Assembly (NCBI GenBank): GCA_037389465.1
Contig: JAZARR010000059.1
Location: 3,743,001 to 3,807,000 of the forward strand
Source: Baylisascaris procyonis
Taxonomy: Eukaryota > Nematoda > Chromadorea > Rhabditida > Ascarididae
Length of the DNA: 64,000 nt
Reading direction: 5' to 3'
In this document: positions 26,094 through 39,379 of the stretch, in pieces
Layout of the letters: the number at the start of each line of letters is the position of its first letter
Position numbering within the stretch: the first letter of the stretch is position 1
The notes under the pieces: model-generated
Told to the model about the DNA's origin: nothing
Database searches by the model: none
The model's input: only the letters and a program-made list of their open reading frames with translations
Made by a program: the position numbers and the translations under genes

Positions 26094-28834
26094 TTAGTAT
26101 CCAGCCGGTTGGCTTTCGGCTCCTTTTCGGAAGTCACAGGTAGCAAACAATCGGCCTCCTTTAACATGTATTGCGGTCGCTTCTCCTATTGCTGGAGTCT
26201 GTTGCATAATATGTCCACGCTTTGCAAGCTTTGCCACATATTCCTGAAAAAAAAAACATTCATCAAATGCGGCTAGTTAACAAGGCCACAAGCACGGATG
26301 TGTACTATAACTCCTTACGGATGCAATCTTCCACTGAAGGTAGTGGGAACAAACATTGGGAACCGTCACTTGCATTCGACTGCTCGTGGTACGGGGTATT
26401 TAGGTGTCTGCTTGGAATAGAGGCTGCATCTAACGCAAAATTTTTCTGTGAGCTACCGATTTCAAAGTGCTAACTTGAAGAAGTCAAGTTGGTGACATAA
26501 AAAGACGCCATCCCTTACACGAAGAAAGTAAGCGGGATCGTTCAATATGATATTTGCTCGACTTTATGTCTCATAATTATATTTAGCGAAATGAGTTTCG
26601 TTTACACTCGTACGCATAACTTTATCCGCTTGTAAGCTTATGCTTCCAAAAGTAGTACGTAATAGCGTATGCCCATTGAGGCATTGAAATAAATGTGATT
26701 GACCACTGCAGAAACTGGCTGGAAAACTTAAGTCACATTAGTCACCGAGCAAATTTCTTCAGGCACCTCCCTTGTTTTGGAACTTGATCTCGCTCGGCAG
26801 GCTTGTTTGAGCACGGCACGCGAAACACGGAATGACTTGCCAATCCCACGTCACTGATAAGATGCTTCATTTTCAGTTGGCAGTGCGATAAACGAGGTGG
26901 CTGAGCCAACCTTAGGTCCTTTATTTCCATTTCATTTCATTTTTTAATTGCTCATAGCTCCTCTAGGTTTTTCCTTGTACCAGCGATGCACTAACTCTGG
27001 TCTGAGTCACTGGGAGAATATAGCGAAGGTTCAAAGGCATATTATTGCACTTGATTTGAATAAACCTTTGCTCTTCACATACGCTCGCGTTCAACTTGCT
27101 GGGAGACATAGCATTTCACAGCCGTTGGCAAACTTACTTGTGGGAAGTTTGGCTCATACTGAGTCACGTTAGGTAGTAGCTGGTCATGCAGTCTTGGGGC
27201 GTCCAACGCAGTTTTCAAGTCCCAGCCTAGTTTCAGAACTCTAGCGGCAACTGTCGAAACAGTCGTGATAATGGTTGAGCCACCAGCAGAACCTATCGCC
27301 AATTCAACCTTGAAAAAGCAGAACCAGAAAAGGTTACTATGAGAGAATGACGATTAAATCTTAAAAACTGTTAGTGTTACAGCGCACAGTATTGCGCGCG
27401 TCATTAAAGTATGAGATAACAATGCAACAAACCACATCAATGAAGCAGAATCGATTTCACGTGGACAATGTTTTGTAAGCACAAAAAACAAAGTCATAAG
27501 AATTCATCAATTTAAGCAATCTCAGAAATTCCGTCGAAAATTCCATTCGTTTACACGAGAATCTTTATTTAATAAAATTAGATGCGAACTTTGTTACTCG
27601 TTTTGTTCACGAAAATCAGCGGACTGATGGAGCTCATTGGCCTCTTTCCGGGCCGTATAAAATTCGCCGGTGCCGGAGGGTAGCCGTAAAAATTCGGCCT
27701 ATCTGGAAGTGAAAAATCGTCCATTTGACAGTTCCACACTATACCGGTACTTTCGGAAGCAACACGCGCACCAAAACTGCAAAAAAAAAAAAAAAATCTT
27801 GAAAGCCACTGAATAGCGCGACAGGGAGGCTAAAATAGAGAAATGATTCAGCAAATTTAGATTTAATGACGGGTATTTCGGCACGAGAACAAAAGGAAAT
27901 TCCGGCGATCCTATCGATTGAGGCTAATGCATTCTTGCAGGCTAAAAGCAGAGCACATGCTAATGGATTCAGACGTTCACCATGCATAATCTTCAGATTT
28001 TGACCGATTTCCAGGCGGAGATTTTCAATTTCTCAGATGCTGTTTGCGTGACTTATTTTCCTCGCTGCGTTTAGCAGACTGAAGCAAACTTACAGCAAAT
28101 TCACGGTCGTTGTCGATACAACCGCATTTCCGTCTTTATCGATTACAGCGATATTTGTTGTGCCTTTATCGATTGTTGGTGCAAATTTTCCACCGTAATA
28201 AGCGGTTGGATGAGAACGATCGCTTATTCGTTCAAGAACAGAGTGTGCGAAAGCTTCTGATGTTATGTTCCTGAAAGAGGCATCACTGCGAACAAGACAT
28301 CATGAGAAAACTCCCTACACCTATCAGGGGCAAAAGTTACTTCGCGCACATGTCTCTGAATAAGAGGTAAATCGTTGATGAGCGATAATGAGCACTGGAA
28401 CCAACAGGAGAGATTGCATATTAGAGGCTTGGTGTAGCTAGAAATTGTTCCATAATCAGGAAGAAGTGTTTGAAACTGATTCGAGAAAATTTTTTTGGGA
28501 TAATAGCATGAAGCATTGAAACACATTATGTGATTTGAAGATGAAAAGCGCATACATGAAATCCTCATAGCAATTAGCATGAGCGTGTTTTTCTGCTTCC
28601 GAAAGCTCAGAGGTTGTTCATTAAATCCATCACTGTGAAAGAAGCAAGCGCTGCAGTGACAGGCACTGCCACACAGTTCATACAGTTTTTTCTAACATAT
28701 TTTGCCTCCTCTTCAGGCAACTTTCAACTGTCTCTCCTTTTGTCTTCAATGCACACAAATATATAAATACAGAGAAAAATAAACAGAAATACAAATATAA
28801 ATACAAGCGTAAATAATAACATTAATAAATGAAG

Positions 28835-28866
<32 letters not shown>

Positions 28867-31800
28867 GTTTATTTATTTATTTATATATTTATACAATCTT
28901 TCGAAGTTTTCGATTTATTGATCAAAACATTTCTTCTTCATCACGACAAACTTCCTCGGGACTCAACAGTCCCGACGAAGTTTGTGTTGGGAGTGGCTTT
29001 CACGGTTCAGGTTCTAGTCTTCCACCAGGCTCAGAAGGAATTAACGTGCTTATTAGCAAAAGAATACTACAAGCACACCTTGCAATTTCGATTGCATCTT
29101 TAACAAAGTCCATGTCGCCGAATTCACTGCGCACTGCATACGCAAACTTCGCTGCCTCGATATATTTATGTAAAATGTCAACATTCGATTTCACAGTTGT
29201 CTGAAAACATAACGGTCGCATTTGTCAGCTAAAACTTCCAGTTTTTAATCCCTGTTAGAGTTACATTCCAGCGTTGCCGTATCTCTGTTATTAATCATTT
29301 CACAGTGCGCTTTTCGTGAACTTTTCACATGAACCGTTACAATTTCTACTTCTGCTTTCGGTTTTTAATAAGCACTGATAAAATATGTTGCTAGCATTAT
29401 CGCTTTCTGCTGCAAAAGTGTTCTTCGGTTTGCCGAGTGAATTTCTGCTGAGAGAATGTTTCTTTTTCACTAATTTCATTATTTCATCGATGAAGTATAG
29501 AGATGGATCGCTGAGGATCATTGAGCTCTCACATACGGGTCATTTGAATAAGACCAGCCCTAGGCAAGGCCTGCATTTGAATTCAATCAAATTTTGACCG
29601 TAATATATGAAAAATGATCGACTTCCAATCGCGCAGTCGGAAGAATTAGCTATTTATGAACTGTGCATTGCGGATTACAAGATTTTCGGAATATTCGACG
29701 AGCTCTCGGTGTCAAACTAGGGAAGTTGTGATGCAACTAGAGTGATCCATGAGAGGCGAAACACTTGAAGGATCGGACCTGATCGAATTGTGGAGTGAGG
29801 AGATCAACAACTTTTAGTATACTTTGCGTTACGGCCGACGACGAAGGAGGCGGTGCCCCGCAGACGATAAAATCGGTTAGATTTGTTCGGATGATTTCAT
29901 CGCTTTTCCGTACAATTGACCTATAGTTGCGAAAATCATCAGCAGTTATAATACCCCCTGAAAAAACTGAATACAATCGCTGCATTAATGTGCTGATCAA
30001 AAGAATCAGGCACAACAAACACTCCATACCGCAATTTTGGGAAATCCATTTGGTTCCCACATTCCAAGACTTTCGATCAAGAGAAGAGACAAAACGAACG
30101 TTACTTCAGAAAATTGCAGAAAATTTGGCAGTCTCGGAGGAATTAACAGCAAAATAATTTGAGACGTTCTCGGCGTTCTTATTTTGCAAATGTGACGAAA
30201 TATTGGTTGTGGGAAATCGGAGGAGACAACAGGGGTGGGGCAGGGTTTAAGTTCCGGATTTGCATTCACCAACGTATGAGTGCGCCTAAACCTCCGACGC
30301 ACTTGTAAAACGAAGCTGTGGAGGCGTTGTTCCACAAACGAAATTGTATCAGTAGAACAAATCAGGCCAGCCTTCTCCTATGGTACCTGGAAACAATACA
30401 TCTAAACAGCTCACCATTATCCTGGAATTCGTAGGCAAATTGCTCCGTCATCCATCCACTATAGAAATCTTTTATGGGATCCACCGATTCCGAAAGAAAT
30501 CTCAAAGTGTCCCTAAAATGAAAAAGCTGTTCAGTGGTTGGAAAGCAATGACAAACTAGTGAAGAAGTATGCCAGACGGAATGGCATGACTAGGGCTGAA
30601 GCAGTCTCCCTCCTAGGACCAACTATATTCGCAGTTTGCCAATTAATAATAAAAAATGCATAGTAAGGCATTCATACTTCACCAAAACTGAGGATTCATA
30701 TTGTAAAATGAAATCGTTTCATTACTCATTCAATCCTGTAGAATGTAAATACCGTCCAAGACGTGACTGTTGGGCATATTTGAATATGTTGTGGTCCAGT
30801 CGAAATGCATGAGTCGAAGTAAAAGTTCGCATAGGTATAAGTTTAATACTCCATACCTCACCGAGCGAATTATGCAACTTGAGCTTACACGACAGACAAC
30901 CAGAAAATACAGTACAAACATAACAACACGAAAACTTGCAAAAACAGTGTGACGCCTCATCCCCATGAACATAAGCCAGCATACACCTACCCACCCCCAA
31001 TCGCTCACCTCACCCCTCCACACCTCCCAACGACCCGAGAGTGTGATATCACCGTTGGTGTGAGAGAATTAATGCATCACAGTCGGTGGCACCCATGAAA
31101 ATGCAGCGAAGAAACCGCTCGGCCAGTTTGTCATAAGACGTACAATTTTTTTGAAAGTTTTATAAAGGAGACATGATCAATAGATTAAAACGATAAAAGT
31201 GTTATACTAAGATAATACTGACGTAATGTGCAGAGAAATCAGCGTAAGAGGCAGAGAACACAAGATAGCCACACACAGAAAACAGCATTCCCAGGTAACT
31301 CCAATTTTTTCTCAATTGACAGAATTTTAAAATCTCTTCAACAGTTGTTGATCGCCTTATCGCGTAATACCACCTGGGAATCCCTGAAATCGGTTGTAAT
31401 TGCTTTGGATTTGGAGGAAAGGAAGGGATGGAAGGAGGTTCCCCAATTTCATGCTCTCATCTTGTCCTCTTGTGGAAAGATTTCACCTCACATTAGCATG
31501 ACCTCGCTGCCGGAGAGACCATTTATAGAAATAAACCAAGATATTCCAATTTCATCTTTTCAAGTGCACGAATCAATTGCAACTCAATATTATTCCAGAA
31601 ACGCAGTAAATCCACCAAATCTTCAATTATGGAAATCACAATAGCAACAATAATATAGCTCTATACACTTTCATTTCTTCGCTACATTACTGTGATCTTC
31701 TCAACAATTTTTCAACGTATTTGTTCAATCTGCTTGTTACTCCCTCATTGCCTCACTCCTTTCCCCTGCGTTCACTTCAAGAAATACTAGTGCAAACTTA

Positions 31801-34800
31801 GTTCCTCAATACTAGCAACACTAATTCGCTATTCCATATCCTTCTTTAAACTCCCTCAACCCGTGGAAAGTGGGAACGAACACAAGGAATTGCGCCTGCA
31901 ATGAAAACTTCCGGAATTAGTTCTATCAGTGGAGATACGCTCTTCACTGAAGAACCGCTAGCTCTCCGTTCCAAGCGTTGCACGGTTGATTCCCTAAATA
32001 AAGTATCCGCTCCTTCCCTTCGCACATCTCACGCCTCAACCCATTGCGTACCTCGAATCTACGGCTATTTTGCTATCGCGGATCACCACTTATAGACGCG
32101 CAAGAATCAATATTGCTTACAGTTGCGTTCGAGGACATAACAAGGAGTATGCGGCACCAAAAAAAGAAGAGAATTCGCTACATTATATTCCCCGCTTTTG
32201 CTGTTTAAATGGTTTATATCTGCTGTTCCCGTTTCTTCAGGTGATTGCAGTATCGACTTATAAAGTGCTCGAACAATTTGCAACTCAATACTGTCTCCGA
32301 AACGGAGTCAAATCTATTGAACATTCAATTATTGAAGTTACAATGACAGCTACTTTACATTGATATATTTTGGCTTCCTACTCATTACATCACTCTGATC
32401 TTTTCACCACAATTACTTCAATGTACACTATGTAATCTACTTCTTACTGGTGTCTCATTTCGTTCATTCGAGTTGACCTCGAAGAATGCTAGTTCAGACT
32501 TAGTTCATCAGTCTTAATGACTCTCATCCCTCACTTTATACTTTTTTTTTGGTTCGGAAAGCCCATGGAAAGTGGGAACGGTCTCAGTGCGATCAAAATT
32601 CTTCAAACGGTGCCACAAATGCACAGACCGCTTTCCTCAACCACACATCTCACACCAAGCCACCGACGTCTTTCTTTGCCAATCTTCCTGCAACTCCAGC
32701 TCCGTCTTACCAGGCCCATCCTTATGCACAGACCCACCACTTTCCTGAGCACAACTCCGCGCTCTCTGCCATCCGTCTTAGTGCCGCGCAACAACCGTCG
32801 GGAAGGTTCTTGGTGAGAGAAATAAGGAAGCTAGTGCAATATGCAGAAAGCACGAGTTAGAGACAAGCAAGAGTTAGTATTATTTACAGTGGTGCTTGTC
32901 GACACAAGGGTCATCGGTCACGCAGGAATTTTTTCATTTTCAGATAGGTTTTTAGTGAACTTGTTCAAAATTCCTGAAACTGCGAAATCACACTTCCCTC
33001 TGGCTCTTTCAAGTGCCAGAATATGGCAGTTCCTCCTGTGGCTGTCCGCGGCGTTTGTCTACCTGAGAATCAGCGAATTTGACAATTGTGTATTATGTGC
33101 AGAATAATCCAGGAAAATTTTTACATGTTTTATTCCGGAATAATTTTCGAGGTTTTTTGATAATTCAGGGCTTTCAGGAAGATATGTGGGGAAAATGGGC
33201 GTCTACTTTGTTTTTTGAGGAAAGGCGGGGATAATTGAGGATGCCGTCATATGATGTGTATGCCAAAGTAAGCTTGGGCAGGCAATGAGCCCGTTTTGGT
33301 GACAGTAACTGGTTGAGTAGAAATTTGAACTGCCATCCGTACATATCATTGAACCAGTGATTTGATATTTCCTAGGGAAAGCACCTTCTGGCAAGGATAA
33401 GCAGGGCAAGGGATGGGTAACGAGAATGCGTTGTTCGTGAAGACGAAATCAGTGGTTGCATCCCGTTTACTGAAAACTAATCAAGTCTCGCAGGGAATGA
33501 ATCGGTGATCTCTTTCTTAATCAGAACAAAAGTGCTTGCAAGTGAAAAGGACCTCAGCATCTTTCGTCCCTTCATGATTTCACCGCGTGCATAGACATCC
33601 CCTGTTGCTGGGTTGACGAAATCGCTCAGCGTTGATTCGTTCAGAATGCTTTCTCTTTCAGCCTGGAAGGAAAAAATTGAATTAGGCGTCCATGGAGTTC
33701 CTAATTTTCATTTTTAAACCTTCGAATCCTTGGCAGTCTCATTCGAACTGAAGAGATACCCTTTCGAAAATCAGTTTAAGATAGCATAGAACTTCAGTAC
33801 GATAAATCTGCAAACCTTCATCGTGACTGCCAACGCTTCTGACACAGGAACGCCCTGGTTCAATATCTCAATAGAAGGCTCGAAGAGCATTTTCCAAGGA
33901 ATGGCTCCGCCAAAGTTTTCATACTCCGTCCGAAGTCCATGCAGTTCACCAGCGACAGCCATCGCTCGCCAACCTGTAGTATCATCAAATTTGGTTGGAA
34001 AACAAGCGACAGGCTTCGTCGACTTGTGACTATGCAGAGAAATATGCAACAGTAAAATTAGACCCAATTTTCTATTCCTTCTTATAGAAAAATTATCGAA
34101 ATTCTACAACTTTTCTATTGCTGCAAAACAATGATTTGAATAATCTTATTAGTATGTGGGATGCTTCGGTGTTTTCATACTCATAGAATTTTGACTAGAG
34201 AACGTTGAATAAAATAACGAAATTCCCGTGTTTTGCGCCACTTAACGCTTTACAAAATGGAGGAGAAAAGAAGATTTATAAGGATCATCTCATGGCAGTC
34301 TGATAGAAAAGAGGCGACAATCGTAGTGGTACATCTGCCCTTAAGTATACATTCCCTGTGGTTGCTTTCCTTTGCAATAAAGATTAGCTCATGATTAGTT
34401 CGCATACCTTTCTGGGATGCATCAGCTTGCCCTTTGAACATATCTTGGAATGCAGCTGCTGGAGCTCTTTCTCTGGCGTCAACCACATGACAAGTATGCG
34501 TTGTACTGAAATCTTTACACCGAAATTCACAAGATTTCCAAGCATGGCATCGAGAAGTCAGAAAATCAGTGAAATTGAGTTTTTATGCACAAATTGCTTT
34601 CAATAGGTAGAATATTATTTTCGATAATGTTTAGAAAGTAGGTTTCACTAAGGGTGAAATACTTCGGAAATCCCATTTCAAAGAAATCGTCGACCTTGCT
34701 GGAGGGACTAATTCCACCTGGTAACGAAAGCAACCGTCAAGTAAACGTTAAAAGCTTTCTGTAGTACTTGTAGTGGTCTGCATGAAACGCGCAATATCTG

Positions 34801-37751
34801 CTTTTGTCCAGCAGTAACCTTAGTTCGCTCATAGTCTCTCTACTGTGACTGTTTAAACGTTTGGTGCTCCATATTCAGCATATTTAAGGCAAGGCTGCGA
34901 GTTGCACTGAGCCAAAGCACTATAATGGTAACTAATAGACAAAAGAATCTTATCAAACATTGAGAATTCCATCGTAGACAATCTTACGCATTATAGATGG
35001 TCATGAAATGTCCTCCACCGAGACCACTGCTCATCGGATGGACAACACCGAGACATATTAATGCGGCAATTGCAGCGTCCACTGCATTGCCTCCTTTAAT
35101 AAGAACGTTCCTGCAATAACGAGGTCTTTTTCTGAAAGGCCTTTACGTTTGGAACTCATAAAGAATTCGTGTCTGTGCTGTACAAAAGCAACCTGATATC
35201 AGCTGGGGTCACTGAGAGTGCTGAAATATGTGTGCTTCAGATTTGAGACTACTGCTGCAAACTTAAGCGCATTGTTTCGTTTGCGTATAATAACATCAGC
35301 GGTAGGAGAGGAGTGCTTTTTCTTGAGCAGTCCGCTGCCTTTGATACATGCGTGCAAAAATTTTGGTGAAATGCAAGAAGAATGACCGGTCCAGTGCTAC
35401 TCTTTAGCCATAGAACACTGTTTTCCCTAGTATTGATTTAATCTATAAAAGATCCGTCACACTCACCCCTTCCGCCCTACGCAACCGATCAAATTTACTT
35501 GGATCCTTCTCCACTTGAACCCATGGCCCGCTGTTTCACTGCATCAGCAACAAGGTTAATTGCTAGGCAGATGATGGGTGCAGCGCTTCCTTCGCTGCGT
35601 ACTGTTTAAAGCTGTGCTTAGTTAATGCTCTTAGAAAGAACCTGTAAAGCATTTATTTCTACCATGATGCTTTGCACCAACACATTTCAATCCTATATTC
35701 CCATTAGTTTTTTTAAAACCTCGCAATCATGCTTGACGTCAAACATTCGGCGTAAGATGCTTTCAAAAAATGCTGCGTGTAAACTAGATCAGCGGCTGCA
35801 GCGCTGGCAACATCTGTGTTTGGTTCCACTTTTAAACAGAGATTCGTATGAATCACTGCGAGAAATTTCCAAAAAAAAAGTTTTTTCTCAAAACATTAAA
35901 GCGCAATACCTGCCAATTTCAGAACAGCGCACATGATCGGATGCAACCGCTGCTGTCGCATATCTTCCATTCAAACTGTTTTTCGAACTGGGCCAACTAG
36001 GAACCTAAAATTGGATTGTTTTGAGGAACAGAAATATCTGGTCCTCTCAGTGTGTTTTTGTACTGTTGGTCGATTTATAAAAGAGGCAGTAATTACCAAA
36101 AAAATGTTGCTATTGCAGTTATTGTCGCACACATCTACCTACACGGCCCAAAACGGTGTCCCTGGATGAGCGTATTTGGACAAGTTTTGCAAACAGATGG
36201 ATTACTGAGAGGTATGAGAGGCTAATAATGTTGGTCCAGATAAATTTTCTTCACATCACCCCAATCTTACAATATAATTATCGGAAAATGTTAATGCAAA
36301 CCTAATTCGTCAAAAACAGGAAGTTGCATTCGTCATTCTATATTTTAATTCGGTTCCTACCACCCATGAAATTGGAAACCAACTCAAGCAGACCACGCTC
36401 GGCATGAAAACTTCTCTGATCGCTCTTACAACTGTAGATCTCGTCTTCCTTCAACCTCCATCATAGTTGCTTGCATGCAGTCTACTGTCCACGCGTACGC
36501 AGCTTCATTCTGTTCATACAATGTCTCCGCTCTTTTTCCTCCCATCTCTTATTAGAAGCCACCAAACTGCGCACCACCTTTATATCCCTTATCTGATGCA
36601 CTGATCGCAGTAACCCCTTGGCATTCTCGGTGCCATTCATCCCAAGGAAGCGAGAAAACTGCCTGGCAAGTTCATGATGAAGGGAAAAAGAAGCCAGTGA
36701 AAGAAATTGAAGAAATAAAGAAAAATCTAGGCAAGTGAAATAAATATGCAGCGAGGACGAGCTAGAGAGAGACAAATGTATCTTTACGGTGTCTTCTCAT
36801 CTTCATACATCCCCTCTAGCGCTTTTAGACGGCCCTCCGTGGTCTCTTTCTGCTTCTTCTCACTCATCTGACTTCATTTTCTTTCCAACCATTGCTAGGC
36901 CAACTATGACTCCCCAGGCCTCCACGAGTTAGATTATAAGCACATCAAAATAAATCCAGGAAAACCTTGTATGAGGGATGGAATTTACTGTTAACTCGTC
37001 TCAAATTCGTGGACGCACTGAGTGCAAATCGGTATCCGTCTTGTTGATAGCATCTTTATGAAAGCTTTAAAGCGAGCCTTCGCGGTGGATTTTATGCTAC
37101 TTTCAGCGATAGTTTTTTTCGCCTCCTCTATGAAAGTCTTTCCCGAACTTTTAGAGTACCATTTCTGAAGCATTTAGGACAAGTTTTATAGGAAAGTCAC
37201 TCCTAAACTGTACCTTCAAAGTGGTTTCTGTCGCACGTTTTGTAGCATTCTATTCGCTACAAGCTATAAGGGGAGTGGCAGCAAATTGAATCGCGCATGG
37301 GGGTGATTGGTTATAATCATAAGCCAGCATTAGCTGTAGTCCTTACATGAGTACTATGGATACCGTTACTTTTTTAGATGTTATAACTAACAGCTACATT
37401 TGTACTATCCATGGGCGCGGATGAAAATCATACTGAGTCCTCATTCAGCGATAAGTGTCGACGAACATGATAACATATACAATGTTTTCAGCACCTAGCA
37501 GCAACAACTACTGCACCTTTCTCAGCCATTATGAGTTGTCGGCGAACAGGTGCCAGATGCAATCATCGAGCATGAATTTCCCAATGACAAATGCAGCTAC
37601 AAAAGGCTCTTAAAGCAATACTTGTTCTCTTCTTGTTCCGAAGAACAAAATCGCGAATAGGATTGTCGTGAAGAGAAGCAACAATGCGAGTCCAACTGCA
37701 ACGCCGGCAACAACGCGGTGTATTGAGATCTTACCGATGATGGAGGATCTT
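26094..37751 (-). CDS. Gamma-glutamyltransferase (glutathione hydrolase), type II membrane enzyme; start exon missing
   Basis: Exons 5'-3': 37751-37622, 37164-37019, 35530-35467 (probable), then 35110-34988, 34505-34408, 33973-33816, 33662-33553, 30512-30415, 29957-29779, 29200-29079, 28270-28094, 27776-27590, 27308-27138, 26243-26094. The first exon given encodes a membrane anchor ([19 protein letters not shown]). The core shows [21 protein letters not shown], the substrate-binding Arg of VDARERAP, the KGTTNIAV start of the small subunit (nucleophile Thr codon at 28161-28159), [32 protein letters not shown] and the C-terminal [12 protein letters not shown]. The family cleaves gamma-glutamyl bonds of extracellular glutathione after autoproteolysis at that Thr. 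All phases from 35110 to the stop agree (524 codons). The start codon is not identified. No exon joins 35467 to 35110 in phase, and the usual AAV...CS.IGR segment is missing. Intron 5 is 3 kb and holds repeats. Likely an active enzyme, given intact key residues. Confidence 0.92.
28836..28860. repeat. (TA)n microsatellite
   Basis: About 12 TA units followed by TTTA-type repeats, in the intron between gamma-glutamyltransferase exons ending at 29,079 and starting at 28,270. Confidence 0.95.
31555..31960. repeat. Diverged repeat family C, copy 1
   Basis: It shares with 32,255-32,620 the run TTGCAACTCAATA, a TTCAATTAT...GAA segment, a CACTCTGATCTT-like segment, a TTAGTTC segment and GTGGAAAGTGGGAACG in the same order. 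It lies in the 3-kb intron of the gamma-glutamyltransferase gene, which runs on the minus strand. Confidence 0.7.
32255..32620. repeat. Diverged repeat family C, copy 2
   Basis: Direct repeat of 31,555-31,960 in the same intron and orientation, about 700 bases apart. Similarity is patchy and alignment needs gaps, so the pair is an old tandem duplication or two insertions of one element. Confidence 0.7.
36285..36430. repeat. Diverged repeat family C, copy 3 (partial)
   Basis: It shares with copy 1 the order TGCAAAC.TA.TTC.TCA, ATTC.....TTC.ATA and CCC.TG.AA.TGG.AAC..AC, followed by an ATGAAAACTTC segment. It lies in the intron between the second and third gamma-glutamyltransferase exons given here. 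Confidence 0.5.
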
Positions 37752-38316
37752 CTGAAAGGGAGTGTTGCTCATTGGTTCAATAACGAATCAGAAGAGATCA
37801 CTTAAAATACAGATTGATGTAATTTGCAATTGGGTTGCCTCTGAATTTATCGTTGATTGTTCAGAACCCGCGCAATCGCGACAGAAACTCTCAAGTGCTG
37901 AGTACGCAGATTTTGCGATATTATTAATAGGTGATGTGATCGGTGACAAGAGTGCACTCAAGGCGAAGAGGTAGTGCGAAGTCTCAAGACATGCTTCGGC
38001 ATCCAGAGTACTAATTTTCGAGTCTCCTTCCGGATTCCCACTTTTCAGAGTTTTCTTTTCTCCAGGATTTCCGTTTTTGAGAAATAAATGACGATGCAGA
38101 ATTGAGCTTGCATAAAGCGGCTCAAGTTGGCTAAAAATGCTTCGTACGCATCAGCTCATTCCAATTAGCCACTTTAGAATAACCTAGAATTGAATGTTCC
38201 GCTCCAAATTTTTGGCTGATATGAAAGTGGGCAACTCTGCTGCGACCTCTTTCCATCAGATCGCATGCGGTACTTACTTCATCCATAGCGGTTCAATTGA
38301 TAAAACTAGAGATTAA

Positions 38317-38514
38317 CAAGCTGCCATCAAGCTTCCTAAGCGAAGCTTGATAGCCAACAAACTTCGTAGAGATATCGCAGACAAGATTCTTAAGTGCTCT
38401 GACGACCAACACATTTTACCACCGGATTTTTTAAAGAGTGGAGGCGTGAAAAGTAACGGATCTGTAAAACCGAATCGCAGAAAGATGGCACTTTGCCTAT
38501 TTGGCGACCCATAG
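38317..38514 (+). CDS. Open frame without ATG, possible exon of an unidentified gene
   Basis: A 65-codon frame bounded by TAA at 38,314 and TAG at 38,512. It contains RSLIANKLRRDIADKIL and DDQHILPPDFLKSGG, a charged and helical composition unlike chance AT-rich DNA. A usable donor (TCT then GTAAAAC) lies inside at the codons for SNGS. The left end lacks a strong acceptor. It is on the same strand as, and about 1 kb upstream of, the exon chain at 39.4-41.4 kb and may belong to it. I do not recognise the family. Confidence 0.3.
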   Translation, partial: QAAIKLPKRSLIANKLRRDIADKILKCSDDQHILPPDFLKSGGVKSNGSVKPNRRKMALCLFGDP

Positions 38515-39379
38515 TTTCGCTTCCTAGCCATTCACGCTGCTTTGCTTCATTGTTGAATAAAGAATTCATGAGTTGCTTTAAGGAGGCCTGCGAGTGCGTG
38601 AAGAGACAAATTTGCTTTTGCACTACTTTCTTCATAGGGTTTCACGAAGCCTCACCTCGCCTATGTTATTCTGATTAATTGAGCAGATGCAGAATTATAG
38701 TTCTTGCTTGAACCATTGCCTCAAAAAGCTTGCCTACCACTTTTATTTGGATCAAAGGAAGCGTTTTACGGGATCACACATTAAAAATTATTAGAAGTTT
38801 TTATGAATAGGTGCCGCAGGATGATCTGAGCTAATAAGAATAAGCTGGCATTTGTTAACAAATGTTGCTTCAGAAGAAACCTTAAATATTATACTGTTTG
38901 ACATTAAACAGTTGAAAAGAATAAAGTGACAGATGGTGTCCTGCTGAGTGTTCACAAAGCGTATGGATACTGCAACTTTCCCGCTTCTGGTGTGAAAGTT
39001 TGTCAAAGATTTCGAACCCCCTTCAACGGGAACGGAAGCCATCGTCAATGCAGAGCTACTTGATATGCTCGAAGGTCATCACGGCGCATGACGACTAAAT
39101 TTCACCTCATGCCACGGTGGTTTTAGGCCTATCCTAGAGTGCGATACTGTCGCTTTCATGAACATCGTTTCAGACTCAGCCCACCTAGCACTATAGAGCC
39201 TCATTTTGATGCTTGCTGACGATGATCTGCTGATGTGTGCAGTCGACGGTGAAAGAGAAGCCGAAGGACGGTTTAAGAAAGACTAAGCAATAATCGTGGA
39301 GAAAATAGCTGCAAAATTCATGAGCTTTAATTCAAAAATGGCTGCTACGAATAAATGCGGACCAGCCAAAGACTGGCAG

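Noticed and set aside
37780..38150. Long minus-strand frame without ATG upstream of the gamma-glutamyltransferase anchor exon
   Set aside because: It could be the missing cytoplasmic exon, but the in-phase donor is weak, the acceptor is poor and the sequence does not resemble the family.
38278..38286. ATG GAT GAA followed by a perfect GTAAGT donor, as first exon of gamma-glutamyltransferase
   Set aside because: It ends in phase 0, whereas the anchor exon needs phase 2, and no exon in between was found.
39160..39290. Possible reverse transcriptase box (LADDDLLM) on the plus strand
   Set aside because: Only a few residues resemble the YADD box, the flanking motifs are absent, and an alternative frame is equally plausible.
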